56,155 nt of DNA from JBIYSM02 sp044759095 (GCF_044759095.2 NZ_JBIYSM020000028.1:1-56155), one strand, 5' to 3'; positions 15,534-23,867 are shown, counted from the stretch's first letter. Program-made: numbers and translations. Notes: generated from the sequence alone by a model not told the origin.

Positions 15534-16799
15534 CTATCCTTTTGGTTGGGTCTGGCCGTTTGGATCGATAATCACAACGGCCGAACCTGCAACCAACGTG
15601 TTTTGCCCCTTCACAACCACTTCTTCTCCGCCTGTCAAGCCTTCCAATATTTCTACCCGTTCTCCATCGGATTCTCCCACTTTCACATTTACCTGCTTTG
15701 CTTTTCCTGCCTCAACGACATAGACGTAATTCTGTTTATCTCTTGAAATCACCGCTTCCCTGGGAACAACCAGCGCCTGATGGGGCTTGCCCGTCATTTC
15801 TACGGATGCAATCATGCCGACTTTCACACGAAGATCCGGGTTGGGGATATCCATTTCGATCGGATACGATTTTGTCGAATCCGCAAGCGGACTTACGGAC
15901 GATACTTTTCCTGCTGTGGTGAGGTTAATGGAAGGTATTTTAATAGAAACGGTCTGTCCATTTTGAAAGAGCCCAATCTGGCTTTCCGTCGCCTGTGTTT
16001 TCACTTTCATGGTCGCGATGTTGATAATCTGAGCAATATCCGTATTACTGGAGACATTGGCGCCGACTGTAACCGGCAAAGAACCGATCACTCCGTCGAT
16101 CGGTGCTTTCACAATCAGATTAGCGGCATTCAACTGGGCAAGCGCATAATCTGCTTCCGCTTGCTTCCATTGTGCTGCTGCGGCATCCAGAGAAGTTTGT
16201 GTCGGCCCTTTTTTATCCAGTTGAAGCTTTTGCTTCTGGTTTTCCAGATTGGTTGACGCGCTGATGAGAGCCGCTTTGGCTTTTTCCCATTCTGCAATCG
16301 AGACGGCCCCTTCCTTGTAAAGCGTCTCCGTTCGCTCCAGATCTTTCTTCGCCGCTTCGTATTTGTTTTGCAAGTCCGCAATGGAGTTTTGCGTCTGCAC
16401 GAGAGATTCTGCCGGCGTTCCAGCCTTTGCCTCCATGTATCTTGCCTGTGCCGCCAAAAGCGAAGCTTGAGAACGCTGCAGCTGTATCCTCGCTTCCTCC
16501 CCATCCAGTGTCACAATGGGTTGACCCGCTTTGACCTGGTCCCCCATGTTCACATGAATTTGTTTGATGCGCCCCGCTGTTTTGGACGTAACCGCAACCT
16601 GCTGGCTTGCTTCCAACCGGCCGCTGAGAGAAAGGGTAAGACCAAACTCCTCTCGGCTTGCTTTTTTTACTTCCACAGGCACTGCTCTTTGTGACTGGCT
16701 GAATCTGGCCCCTGAATGGTTCTGCTGCGGGGCGCATCCTGTAATCAATCCAAAGATCATGACGGCTGCAGCGATCCCCTTCACTTTGCTTGACCTCAA
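15534..16799 (-). CDS. RND efflux membrane-fusion lipoprotein (HlyD/AcrA type)
   Basis: About 421 residues. TTG at 16799 has GGAGG eight bases upstream and gives a lipoprotein signal, 'GIAAAVMIFGLITGCAPQQN', with lipobox LITGC. The barrel-sandwich half 'SKTAGRIKQIHVNMGDQVKA' is followed by a long alpha-helical hairpin (about residues 100-210, rich in Gln, Ala, Glu and Lys) and returns with 'VKAPIDGVIGSLPVTVGANV'. Beta-barrel and membrane-proximal domains end in 'GLTGGEEVVVKGQNTLVAGS'. In Gram-positives such proteins join RND pumps without an outer-membrane channel. It is the first gene of the pump operon, and its stop abuts the RND start. Confidence 0.92.
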   Translation of the reverse strand: MRSSKVKGIAAAVMIFGLITGCAPQQNHSGARFSQSQRAVPVEVKKASREEFGLTLSLSGRLEASQQVAVTSKTAGRIKQIHVNMGDQVKAGQPIVTLDGEEARIQLQRSQASLLAAQARYMEAKAGTPAESLVQTQNSIADLQNKYEAAKKDLERTETLYKEGAVSIAEWEKAKAALISASTNLENQKQKLQLDKKGPTQTSLDAAAAQWKQAEADYALAQLNAANLIVKAPIDGVIGSLPVTVGANVSSNTDIAQIINIATMKVKTQATESQIGLFQNGQTVSIKIPSINLTTAGKVSSVSPLADSTKSYPIEMDIPNPDLRVKVGMIASVEMTGKPHQALVVPREAVISRDKQNYVYVVEAGKAKQVNVKVGESDGERVEILEGLTGGEEVVVKGQNTLVAGSAVVIIDPNGQTQPKG

Positions 16800-16901
16800 A
16801 CCGGCTTCCTCCTTCTCTTTCTGGCAAACAAAATAGGTATGCATCTAAAAAATTCCAATAATACTAGTAAACCATTTGTTTTTTTGAAACAGATTTGAAG
16901 A

Positions 16902-16925
16902 AGGCAGGTGAAAAATCACCTGCCT
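16902..16925 (-). terminator. Terminator of the duplicated-domain secreted protein gene
   Basis: AGGCAGGTGA (16902-16911) pairs perfectly with TCACCTGCCT (16916-16925) across a 4-nt loop, 16 bases after the stop. On the minus strand it is followed by TCTTC. The gap between 16799 and 16941 also holds the efflux operon promoter region (TTTCAA, 17 bp, TAGTAT is the best but weak match). Confidence 0.7.
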
Positions 16926-16940
16926 CTTATTGCAACGGTT

Positions 16941-17750
16941 TTAGGACGACTGATCTGCATCGGTCTTTTTCGAGAATTCGCCTTTAAATTTATGCTCAAC
17001 CATTTTCTTCACAAAGGTCTCGAGTTCCGCTTTCCGTTTGTCCGCTTGCTCTTGTGTCAGCTTGCCCGCTTTTACGGCAGCTTCCAGGTGTTCTTCGTGC
17101 TGTTTGGTCAGCAGTTGGATTACTGCGTCTGCAGAAACACCTTGCGCCGCTGCAATTTCCGCCAGGGATTTGCCTGCTTTCAATTCCTCTTGCAGCTTGG
17201 CGGCGTCTACTTTCAGAAGCGTCAGCAGTTCCTCGTTCTCCTTAAAGCCAAGTTTAAAGCCTTTGCCCATTCCTCTACCGTGGTGGGCATTTTCAACATG
17301 AGCTTTCACTCTCTCAGCCGTTCTTTCCTTCAGCTTGTCTGCCTGTTCTTGTGTGAGCTTGCCCTCTTTTACGGCAGCTGCCAGCTGATCTTCCTGCTGT
17401 TTGGTCAGCAGTTGGATTACTGCGTCTGCAGAAACACCTTGCGCCGCTGCAATTTCCGCCAGGGATTTGCCTGCTTTCAACTGATTATGCAGTTCTTCCG
17501 AATCCAATTTCAGCAGTGCCAAGAGATCAGCGTTTTCACCAAGAGGGGTTCCTTTGAGGAAATGGTTTCCGTGTCCCCCTTTGAATCCTTTCAACCAGCC
17601 CATTGCCTCTTTATGATGATCGAAGTTCTTTACACTCTGCTCCGCAGCCGGCTGACTCTGGTCAGCCGCGTACACGCTTCCGATGCTTCCGATACTCACC
17701 GCCGCAGCAATGGTTCCCAGGAGCATTCCTGTTTTTGCTTTCCAAAACAT
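16941..17750 (-). CDS. Secreted protein with two near-identical internal repeats
   Basis: About 269 residues. ATG at 17750 has AGG eight bases upstream and begins a signal peptide, 'GMLLGTIAAAVSIGSIGSVYA', ending AXA. The mature protein holds two units of about 80 residues, each 'ELL.LLK.D...L...LKAG' then KSLAEIAAAQGVSADAVIQL, then LTQEQADK. The second unit repeats the first almost perfectly, including 86 identical bases. SLAEIAAAQGVS and LTQEQADK resemble short helical segments in secreted Bacillus proteins (YckD/DUF2680-like), but I cannot assign a family firmly. His- and Gly-rich spacers (GGHGNH, NAHHGRGMGKG) may bind metal. It is monocistronic, with its own terminator. Confidence 0.75.
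   Translation of the reverse strand: MFWKAKTGMLLGTIAAAVSIGSIGSVYAADQSQPAAEQSVKNFDHHKEAMGWLKGFKGGHGNHFLKGTPLGENADLLALLKLDSEELHNQLKAGKSLAEIAAAQGVSADAVIQLLTKQQEDQLAAAVKEGKLTQEQADKLKERTAERVKAHVENAHHGRGMGKGFKLGFKENEELLTLLKVDAAKLQEELKAGKSLAEIAAAQGVSADAVIQLLTKQHEEHLEAAVKAGKLTQEQADKRKAELETFVKKMVEHKFKGEFSKKTDADQSS
17098..17183 (-). repeat. Intragenic 86-bp direct repeat, unit A
   Basis: The 86 bases from 17098 to 17183 are identical to 17395-17480 in the same gene, and similarity extends about 25 bases further on one side. Wobble positions are also unchanged, which implies recent duplication or gene conversion rather than protein-level conservation. Confidence 0.95.
17395..17480 (-). repeat. Intragenic 86-bp direct repeat, unit B
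   Basis: Second unit of the perfect 86-bp repeat, 297 bp (exactly 99 codons) from unit A, so recombination between them would delete or add 99 residues in frame. Confidence 0.95.
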
Positions 17751-17891
17751 ATCCATCATCCTGTCAGAATTTGTATAATGGTACCCAGGCACAGCTTTAG
17801 TGTAGGCTGTGAATCTTTGATTTTCCTTTGAGAACTGTGGAAAACTGGAGGAAATGTGGTGGAGGAATTGTAGAGCCAGCAAAAAAAAAGC

Positions 17892-17921
17892 CTGATACAG
17901 CGCAGTTTTTGGCTGTATCAG
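17892..17921 (-). terminator. Terminator of ilvA
   Basis: CTGATACAGC (17892-17901) and GCTGTATCAG (17912-17921) form a perfect 10-bp stem. On the minus strand it is followed by GC and nine T residues, making it one of the strongest terminators in the window. Confidence 0.9.
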
Positions 17922-17929
17922 ACTGTATC

Positions 17930-19174
17930 CTAAATAAACAAATGGAACAAATACGGATCTTTTGTAATCTCCGTATAGCCGATCCCGTGGCGGTTCATCC
18001 TCTCGATCAGGGGCTGGTAGTCGTCCGGCGACTTCAGCTCGATGCCGACGAGGGCAGGGCCGTTTTCCCGATTGTTCTTCTTGGTGTATTCAAAGCGGGC
18101 AATGTCGTCATGCGGGCCCAGCACCCGTTCGATGAACTCCCGGAGAGCGCCTGCACGCTGCGGGAAGTTGATGATGAAGTAGTGTTTCAAGCCTTCGTAC
18201 AAGAGGGAGCGCTCCTTGATATCCTGCATGCGGTCAATGTCGTTGTTGCCGCCGCTGATGACACAGACCACGTTTTTCCCCGCGATTTGGTCGCGGTAAA
18301 AATCAAGAGCGGCAATCGGCAGTGCGCCCGCCGGTTCTACGACGATGGCGTTTTCGTTGTACAGCTCCAGAATGGTGGTGCAGGCTTTTCCCTCCGGCAC
18401 CAACACGATGTCATCCAGCACTTCCTTGCAGATCTCCCAGGTGTACCGGCCGACCTGCTTGACGGCGGCGCCGTCCACGAACTTGTCGATGTCGACCAGC
18501 GTCACGATGTCGTTTTGCTCCAGAGAGCGCTTCATCGACGCTGCTCCCTCTGGCTCCACTCCGATGATTCTGCTGGAAGGGCTGAGCGTTTTGACGTACG
18601 AACCGACTCCGGCTGCGAGGCCGCCTCCGCCGATGCTCATGAACACGTAATCAATCGGTTCCTCCATGTCCTGCAGGATTTCCGTTCCCACCGTACCCTG
18701 TCCGGCGATGACTCGCAGGTCGTCAAACGGGTGAACGAATGTCATGTTTTCCTCCGTGCAGTATTTCATCGCTTCTGCGAAGGAATCGTCAAACGTATCG
18801 CCGGTCAGCACCACCTCCACAAAGGGACCGCCAAACAGCTTGACCTGGGATACTTTTTGCCGCGGTGTTGTCGTCGGCATGAAGATCTTCCCCTGAATCT
18901 CCAGCAGGCTGCAGGAGTAGGCCACCCCCTGGGCGTGGTTGCCTGCGCTGGCGCAGACGACTCCGTTTTTTCGTTCGCTGTCGGTGAGACTGCGGATGAG
19001 GTTGTACGCTCCCCTGATCTTGAACGATCTCACCACCTGGAGGTCCTCCCGTTTCAGGTAGACGTTGCAGCCGTAGCGCTCGGACAGACGCTTGTTTTTT
19101 TGCAGCGGCGTCTTTTCAATCACGTCTTTCAGGGCGTGGTGGGCCACCACGAAGTCTTCCAATTTGATGCTCAT
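17930..19174 (-). CDS. ilvA: Threonine ammonia-lyase (threonine deaminase), biosynthetic
   Basis: About 414 residues. It converts threonine to 2-oxobutanoate and ammonia, the first step of isoleucine synthesis. The N-terminal PLP domain has 'VYLKREDLQVVRSFKIRGAY' with the PLP lysine in SFKIRG, 'VCASAGNHAQGVAYSC' and the phosphate loop 'MSIGGGGLAAGVGSY'. A single C-terminal ACT-like domain (about 325-414) starts 'HYFIINFPQRAGALREFIER'. One regulatory domain and about 420 residues match Bacillus IlvA rather than the 500-residue E. coli type. ATG at 19174 lies 11 bases after GGAGG. It sits behind an isoleucine-specific T-box leader and so should be induced when uncharged tRNA-Ile accumulates. 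Confidence 0.95.
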   Translation of the reverse strand: MSIKLEDFVVAHHALKDVIEKTPLQKNKRLSERYGCNVYLKREDLQVVRSFKIRGAYNLIRSLTDSERKNGVVCASAGNHAQGVAYSCSLLEIQGKIFMPTTTPRQKVSQVKLFGGPFVEVVLTGDTFDDSFAEAMKYCTEENMTFVHPFDDLRVIAGQGTVGTEILQDMEEPIDYVFMSIGGGGLAAGVGSYVKTLSPSSRIIGVEPEGAASMKRSLEQNDIVTLVDIDKFVDGAAVKQVGRYTWEICKEVLDDIVLVPEGKACTTILELYNENAIVVEPAGALPIAALDFYRDQIAGKNVVCVISGGNNDIDRMQDIKERSLLYEGLKHYFIINFPQRAGALREFIERVLGPHDDIARFEYTKKNNRENGPALVGIELKSPDDYQPLIERMNRHGIGYTEITKDPYLFHLFI

Positions 19175-19352
19175 TCTTTCCACTTCCTCCACATCTCTAC
19201 TGTCTCTCTTTGTTTTTGGATAAAAAAAGCTTCGATTGAAGCCCTCTCGAAGAAGCTGGTTCTTCGTTAGAGGAAACTTTTTATGCGTTCCGGAAAGTTT
19301 AAGACACTGATGCGTTAACGCTGTAGCAAACGTAAACTTCCTACACGATAAA

Positions 19353-19633
19353 CAAAAAACTCCCGCCCCATACTGAGGCGAGAGGTTCGCGGTACCACCC
19401 AGCTTCTCTGTTCTCTTGCGAAAAACAGACTCAACAAGTCCCCATCGGGAACTCCCGTCCGGTAACGTGGACGACTCCGTTGCTTTTTACTCGGACAGAG
19501 CCCTTTCCAAAGCAAGGCTCCAAGGTGATCTTCAAAGAAAGATGATGACCGTCCTCTCAGCAGGGCGGACGGCTCTCTGGCATCAGCGCCTTCTTTTACT
19601 TGTCCTTATCTTCGCCGAAGTTTTCAAACTCTT
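19353..19633 (-). ncRNA. T-box leader of ilvA, predicted tRNA-Ile specific
   Basis: The minus-strand leader contains AGAGAGCC and GCTGAGAG stem-I elements, then TTTGAAG ATC ACCTTGGAGCC. ATC (19529-19527) is in the specifier position and reads isoleucine. The T-box core GGGTGGTACCGCG lies at 19400-19388; its TGGT bulge fits an ACCA tRNA end. A terminator (CTCTCGCC with GGCGGGAG, then TTTTTT) ends at 19353. Uncharged tRNA-Ile would stabilise the antiterminator and allow ilvA transcription. About 180 bases separate the terminator from the ilvA start; within that gap I see only a possible inverted repeat around 19300-19330. Confidence 0.92.
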
Positions 19634-19639
19634 ACAAAG

Positions 19640-19668
19640 ATTGTAGACACCATCTTCTGTATTGTCAA
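19640..19668 (-). promoter_or_regulatory. Sigma-A promoter of the ilvA T-box transcript
   Basis: On the minus strand, a perfect -35 TTGACA (19668-19663) and a -10 TACAAT (19645-19640) are separated by 17 bp. The predicted transcript begins near 19633, just before the T-box stem I. Confidence 0.88.
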
Positions 19669-19725
19669 CATTCGAAACAGGAAGCTGGCGTTACTGAGGA
19701 AGTCCTTAAAAGGGGTGAATGTTCA

Positions 19726-20619
19726 TTGATTCTTGCGATGAATGGTTTGTTAACAATTGTTGTCATTTTTTTGCTGATCTCCATTTACAAAAGGCGCGTT
19801 GAATCCGAACCTCATCTTGGATGGAAAATCGTCGGGTATTATCTGTTAGGCGCCTTTACGTTCAGGATGAATGACATTCCTTTGCCCTTGGGCTTTCTCC
19901 TGTTTCTATTGTTTTTCCGACCTGCAAAAAATGTGAAAACCAAACAACATGCCGCTTTTCTCGGACTCGCGATTTTAATGATTCAGCTGATGATTCCGGC
20001 ATTGGATGAGTATATGTATGAGCGCCCGCGTGAAGTAGCCGGATCCAGCGCAACGATTTCCGAGGTTCGCTTTACAAATGACTGGGGAAAGATTCGGGAT
20101 CAGCTCAACATCGATCCAGATGCTCATCTGGAAAATTTTCGTGCAGAGTATCAAAAACATGGCGAGATAAAGAGGCTGACCTTTGATCTAGTCAGCCGAT
20201 CGGAAGAAGGATTTATCCTGTATGACATCCGTTATTCAACCGAAACGAAGACATATACGATCAAGCGTCGCAAGGTTGGTGACCAGTGGCCGCAATACGA
20301 TCGAACGGTATCGGCTTCCAGATTTTTCGAAGTTTTGGATCAAGTTCAGGTTCGCAAATTGTCACCCGAACACCCGTATGAACGAATCGTCCTGAATAGC
20401 GATGCGGAATTGGCCTCTTACGCAATCAAGGACCGGAAGAAATATTGGATACACGGAAATGAAATGAAAGAGATCACAGACGATCAGCTTCCGGTAAGAG
20501 GATACTACGTAACCGCTTGTGGAAAGAAGGAAACATATGAAACTACCACCGGTTCAACCAGGTCATCTAGCTGTGAGGGTGAAGTGGATTACTTCTTTGA
20601 TGTGACGCATGGAAAATGA
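19726..20619 (+). CDS. Uncharacterised membrane protein with extracytoplasmic C-terminal domain
   Basis: About 297 residues from TTG at 19726, which has AGGGGTGA seven bases upstream. The first 95 residues hold three or four hydrophobic helices ('GLLTIVVIFLLISIY', 'PLPLGFLLFLLFF', 'AAFLGLAILMIQLMIPAL'). About 200 hydrophilic residues follow, with two cysteines near the end (VTACGKKET and RSSSCEGEVDY) that could form a disulfide outside the cell. I do not recognise the family. It is divergent from ilvA and monocistronic. No terminator is evident in the roughly 100 bases downstream. Confidence 0.65.
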   Translation: MILAMNGLLTIVVIFLLISIYKRRVESEPHLGWKIVGYYLLGAFTFRMNDIPLPLGFLLFLLFFRPAKNVKTKQHAAFLGLAILMIQLMIPALDEYMYERPREVAGSSATISEVRFTNDWGKIRDQLNIDPDAHLENFRAEYQKHGEIKRLTFDLVSRSEEGFILYDIRYSTETKTYTIKRRKVGDQWPQYDRTVSASRFFEVLDQVQVRKLSPEHPYERIVLNSDAELASYAIKDRKKYWIHGNEMKEITDDQLPVRGYYVTACGKKETYETTTGSTRSSSCEGEVDYFFDVTHGK

Positions 20620-20667
20620 CACGTGGGGCCTTCTGTTTCAAGAACGGGCTGTTTAATCGTGATGAGG

Positions 20668-20696
20668 AGAACCGTATCATAAGTAGCGGTAAGTTT
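20668..20696 (+). repeat. Diverged direct repeat, left of the ATPase gene
   Basis: AGAACCGTATCATAAGTAGC.. (29 bases) matches 22105-22133 at 21 of 29 positions, and seven of the eight differences are transitions. The two copies bracket the AT-rich ATPase gene, as boundary repeats of an inserted segment would. Confidence 0.4.
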
Positions 20697-20776
20697 ACTT
20701 AATGTTTTCTTGATAAAATGGAAAATATATGACAATATTAAACAAAATGAAAAAATTCCAATGGTTGGTGTGGGCA

Positions 20777-22045
20777 ATGTCTATTAGTATTGAGGAAATA
20801 AAAGCGGCATTTTCTCCTGCCAGAGAGATATTAGATCCTAGTAAATTTGTTGGAAGAAGAGAACAAATAAAAGACGCAATGGTTTCCCTAACAAATGAAG
20901 GTTCCTTTATGGCTATATATGGACTCCGTGGTGTGGGCAAATCATCAATTGCCTCTCAAATAAAATTAATTGCTGAAGGGAAAACAGAGCTCCCTAATAT
21001 TCTTAACTTAACACAATATATACCTTCAAAAGGTTTTGACTTTATTACCATTTATACAAAAGTAGACCATTTTATGGATAATGTTTCCGATTTAATAAAA
21101 CGAATAATGTTTGGTGATGATAGCAATCCTTCTTTGTTTTCCTTTAGTAAAGATGGAGAACGTATGTTAGAAAGTTTCAAGCGAACTATTCAAGTGGATG
21201 GTTCAGTTGGAGTTTTTAGTACTAAAGCATCAACTTCTGGAAAAGAAGAAAGTTCATATAAGACAATACGGACGGACGACCTTATCCAAAACTTTAAAGC
21301 ATTACTCCGCACAATAGAAGATAATAACAGAAATAAAAGTGGTTTGTTAATATTAATTGACGAGTTTGACGTTTTGAAAAATAAGGATGGCTTTGCATCT
21401 TTAGTGAAAACATGTTCATCCGATTTTGTAAGATTTGGAGTAATAGGAATAGCTAACACTATAACAGAACTAGTAGTAGATCATGCTTCCGTAGGAAGGC
21501 AAATTGAATCAATAGAAGTTACTCTGATGCCGAAGATAGAATTAATGTCGATACTTGACAAGGCCGAAGAGAGAGTAGGCAATAAAATAAGGTTTGATCA
21601 ACACTCCAAAGAATTAATTGTAAAACAAGCAGAGGGATTTCCCTATTTCGTCCATTTATTAGGTCGTGAAGCTATGCTAGTTGCTTTTGACCTCGGCAAA
21701 AAAATTATTGATAAAAGTATTATGGATGATTTAAATACTAAAATTAAGGCAGGACGTTTATCGACGATATATGAGGGAATTTATCACGATGCTGTCAAAA
21801 ACTCACCCCAAAGGGAGTTATTACTAAAGGCCTTTGCCGAAAGACCTGAGGACGAAATTTATACAGAGGATGTTTACGGCCTTGTCAAGGCAATGGGTGT
21901 GACTAATCCTTCCGCTTTGATGAAAGAACTAACGGCTCCAGAAGATAAGAGACCAGTTCTTGTAAAAGTAAGGGATAGATATTTTCGTTTCCTTGACCCT
22001 GTATTTAAAGTGTATGCGAAAATTAGAAACTGGAAGTTTGACTAA
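20777..22045 (+). CDS. AAA/STAND-type ATPase (Orc1/Cdc6-like fold), function unknown
   Basis: About 422 residues. An N-terminal ATPase module begins 'PSKFVGRREQIKDAMVSL', the box-II-like entry seen in Orc1/Cdc6 and STAND ATPases. Walker A is AIYGLRGVGKSS (about 50) and Walker B is GLLILIDEFD (about 191), followed by GVIGIANTITEL, a sensor-1-like segment. The C-terminal third (FAERPEDEIYTEDVYGLVKA..) looks like a winged helix. No nuclease or toxin domain is fused and no partner adjoins. A longer reading starts at ATG 20729, with weak ribosome binding sites for both. The gene is conspicuously AT-rich (K-, I- and N-rich codons) compared with its neighbours and is bracketed by diverged direct repeats, suggesting acquisition. 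A defence or replication-related role is possible but unproven. Confidence 0.75.
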   Translation: MSISIEEIKAAFSPAREILDPSKFVGRREQIKDAMVSLTNEGSFMAIYGLRGVGKSSIASQIKLIAEGKTELPNILNLTQYIPSKGFDFITIYTKVDHFMDNVSDLIKRIMFGDDSNPSLFSFSKDGERMLESFKRTIQVDGSVGVFSTKASTSGKEESSYKTIRTDDLIQNFKALLRTIEDNNRNKSGLLILIDEFDVLKNKDGFASLVKTCSSDFVRFGVIGIANTITELVVDHASVGRQIESIEVTLMPKIELMSILDKAEERVGNKIRFDQHSKELIVKQAEGFPYFVHLLGREAMLVAFDLGKKIIDKSIMDDLNTKIKAGRLSTIYEGIYHDAVKNSPQRELLLKAFAERPEDEIYTEDVYGLVKAMGVTNPSALMKELTAPEDKRPVLVKVRDRYFRFLDPVFKVYAKIRNWKFD

Positions 22046-22049
22046 ATTT

Positions 22050-22083
22050 TTTTAAGGGCATCCATTTAGGGTGCCCTTTAAAC
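22050..22083 (+). terminator. Terminator after the ATPase gene
   Basis: TTTAAGGGCA (22051-22060) pairs with TGCCCTTTAAA (22072-22082). It lies 5 bases after the stop, with a T-run overlapping the left arm, so it is usable in both directions. Confidence 0.75.
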
Positions 22084-22104
22084 TTGCCGTTACAGACAAC
22101 ACGC

Positions 22105-22133
22105 AGAACCATACCACAAGTAACGGCGAAATT
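22105..22133 (+). repeat. Diverged direct repeat, right of the ATPase gene
   Basis: Right partner of the 20668-20696 repeat. Here the GTAACGGC part also pairs perfectly with GCCGTTAC at 22086-22093, forming an 8-bp stem with a 26-nt loop. Confidence 0.4.
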
Positions 22134-22192
22134 TCAAGAAAAACAGGGACTCCCCCCTAGTGATAACGCCCATACTGGGTACAGACAAAACG

Positions 22193-22226
22193 GAGAGAGG
22201 TCAAACCTGGTTTGGCCTCTCTTTGC
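22193..22226 (+). terminator. Orphan Rho-independent terminator
   Basis: GAGAGAGGTCAAA with TTTGGCCTCTC, followed by TTTGCATTTTC. No intact gene ends here: the preceding terminator at 22050 already serves the ATPase. It may mark the end of a lost gene. The rest of 22083-22395 holds no convincing coding sequence. Confidence 0.65.
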
Positions 22227-22332
22227 ATTTTCTCATAAGGGGTACCGCCAGCAAAACGCGGATTTGCCACGCCAAGAAAACAGCCGAGTGTTCTTCCTTC
22301 AAAAAGTTTTATTTTTTTGTCTTAAGTTTAAT

Positions 22333-22361
22333 TTGAAATTCTTTACATTTTGCATTATAGT
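22333..22361 (+). promoter_or_regulatory. Promoter of the TrmB-family regulator gene
   Basis: TTGAAA (22333-22338), a 17-bp spacer and TATAGT (22356-22361), 35 bases before the ATG. The surrounding DNA is strongly AT-rich. Confidence 0.65.
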
Positions 22362-22395
22362 CGTTATAAACATAACTACTACAATGGAGGCTTCA

Positions 22396-23214
22396 ATGGA
22401 TAAACTGATTGACTGCCTGATGAAAATCGGTTTTTCAACCTATGAAAGCAAAGCATACTTGTCACTTCTGAGACGGTCGCCTGTTACCGGTTATGAATTA
22501 AGCAAACAAAGCGGTGTTCCAAGGTCAATGATTTATCAAACAATCAATAAGCTTATTGCTCAAGGTGCCATTCATGAATTGCGTACGGATCCTTTAACAT
22601 ACACTCCAGTGCCTCCAAAGGAATTTCTTGGACGTTTACGGGATGAAAACGATCAAACCTTCAACTATCTTGAAGAAAATTTACAGACGCTGGAATCCCC
22701 TCCTGAAGCTCATGTCATTCGTCATATCAAAGAGAGATTACCGGTTCTTGAAAAAATGAAGACCTTGATTTCAAAAGCTCGGCATGAAGTTTGGCTGTCT
22801 TTGTGGGATTCTGAGTTGGAGGATTTGAAGCCGTACACGAAAAAAGCACTGGATTCAGGCGTGCGAATTTACTCCCTCTTATTTCATTGCGAACCTACAA
22901 ATCATTTCGGAAAGACCTATTATCATCCCCCTTCAACTGCTGATGTTGAGGAGCAACGTTTAGGGAAACGTTTATCCGTCGTCGTTTGTGATAATGAAGA
23001 GGTGCTGATAGCCGGGTTTTCCAAAGAAACCATTCCGTTTGCCTTACACACGGAGGACCCTCTGTTGGTGCTGCTCGCGAAAGAATATATTCGTCACGAT
23101 ATCATGATGAAAGTGATGACTGAAAAGTTGGGTGTAGAAAAAATGGAGGAGATTTGGAAAGGAGATCCGGACCTTTTTTATCTTGTCACGAACAAAATGT
23201 TCAATGAAAAATAA
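22396..23214 (+). CDS. TrmB-family transcriptional regulator
   Basis: 272 residues. The N-terminal winged helix reads 'LMKIGFSTYESKAYLSLLRR' and 'TGYELSKQSGVPRSMIYQTI', typical of TrmB/MarR-like sugar-responsive regulators. The C-terminal half 'LISKARHEVWLSLWDSELED' matches the TrmB effector-binding or phospholipase-D-like domain. ATG at 22396 has GGAGG five bases upstream. The gene is followed 16 bases later by a LysE-type exporter, its likely target. The ligand is unknown. Confidence 0.85.
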   Translation: MDKLIDCLMKIGFSTYESKAYLSLLRRSPVTGYELSKQSGVPRSMIYQTINKLIAQGAIHELRTDPLTYTPVPPKEFLGRLRDENDQTFNYLEENLQTLESPPEAHVIRHIKERLPVLEKMKTLISKARHEVWLSLWDSELEDLKPYTKKALDSGVRIYSLLFHCEPTNHFGKTYYHPPSTADVEEQRLGKRLSVVVCDNEEVLIAGFSKETIPFALHTEDPLLVLLAKEYIRHDIMMKVMTEKLGVEKMEEIWKGDPDLFYLVTNKMFNEK

Positions 23215-23230
23215 GCAGGAGATGGTATTC

Positions 23231-23854
23231 ATGTATCTTGAGGTGTTTCTCATTGGGATACTGGCTGGTCTGTCCCCAGGACCTGACTTTTTTATCGTGA
23301 TGAAAAACAGCCTGGGGTTTGGCTGTCGAATAGGAATTGCCACAGCACTCGGTGTTGCCTTTGCCTTGTTTATTCATATTACGTATACGATTTTGGGTTT
23401 TACCTATATCCTTGAAAAAGTTCCAAGCATATTTCTAGCCATGAAACTAATGGGCTCTCTTTATTTATTATGGCTTGGATTTCAAGCGATTCGGTCAACA
23501 CCGCAAAATGGACATAGTGAAACCAATTACCAAAAAACAAATGGGAACAAAACGTTTATGCAGGGATTTCGCGAAGGCTTTCTCTGCAATGTTTTGAATC
23601 CAAAAGCCGCTTTATTTTTCTTGAGCATTTTTTCTCAGTTTATTTCGACCGATACGGGCAACTGGGTTCGTTGGATTTATGGTTTGGAAATCGTTTTCGC
23701 TGTTGGATTATGGTTTATTTCTTTATCCGCTGTCATTTCCTATCAAAAGTTCAGGGATTTTTATGGACGATATCATTACTGGTTTGATCGATGTTTAGGT
23801 GGGATCTTGATTTATTTTGCCGTGGTTATCGTTGCTTCAACCATAAAATTGTAA
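23231..23854 (+). CDS. LysE/RhtB-family amino-acid exporter
   Basis: 207 residues with about six hydrophobic helices. The N-terminus 'FLIGILAGLSPGPDFFIVMK' is the RhtB signature (SPGP), and 'GFLCNVLNPKAALFFLSIF' is the conserved Asn-Pro-Lys segment. Members export threonine, homoserine or other neutral amino acids. ATG at 23231 has AGGAGA eight bases upstream. It is probably co-transcribed with the TrmB-type regulator and reads into the broken AlaX sequence. Confidence 0.9.
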   Translation: MYLEVFLIGILAGLSPGPDFFIVMKNSLGFGCRIGIATALGVAFALFIHITYTILGFTYILEKVPSIFLAMKLMGSLYLLWLGFQAIRSTPQNGHSETNYQKTNGNKTFMQGFREGFLCNVLNPKAALFFLSIFSQFISTDTGNWVRWIYGLEIVFAVGLWFISLSAVISYQKFRDFYGRYHYWFDRCLGGILIYFAVVIVASTIKL

Positions 23855-23867
23855 GGGGAAATTTTAT

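Noticed and set aside
17828..19270. A 480-codon open frame on the plus strand
   Set aside because: Antisense to ilvA and the preceding gene's 5' end; no recognisable domain and no start signal.
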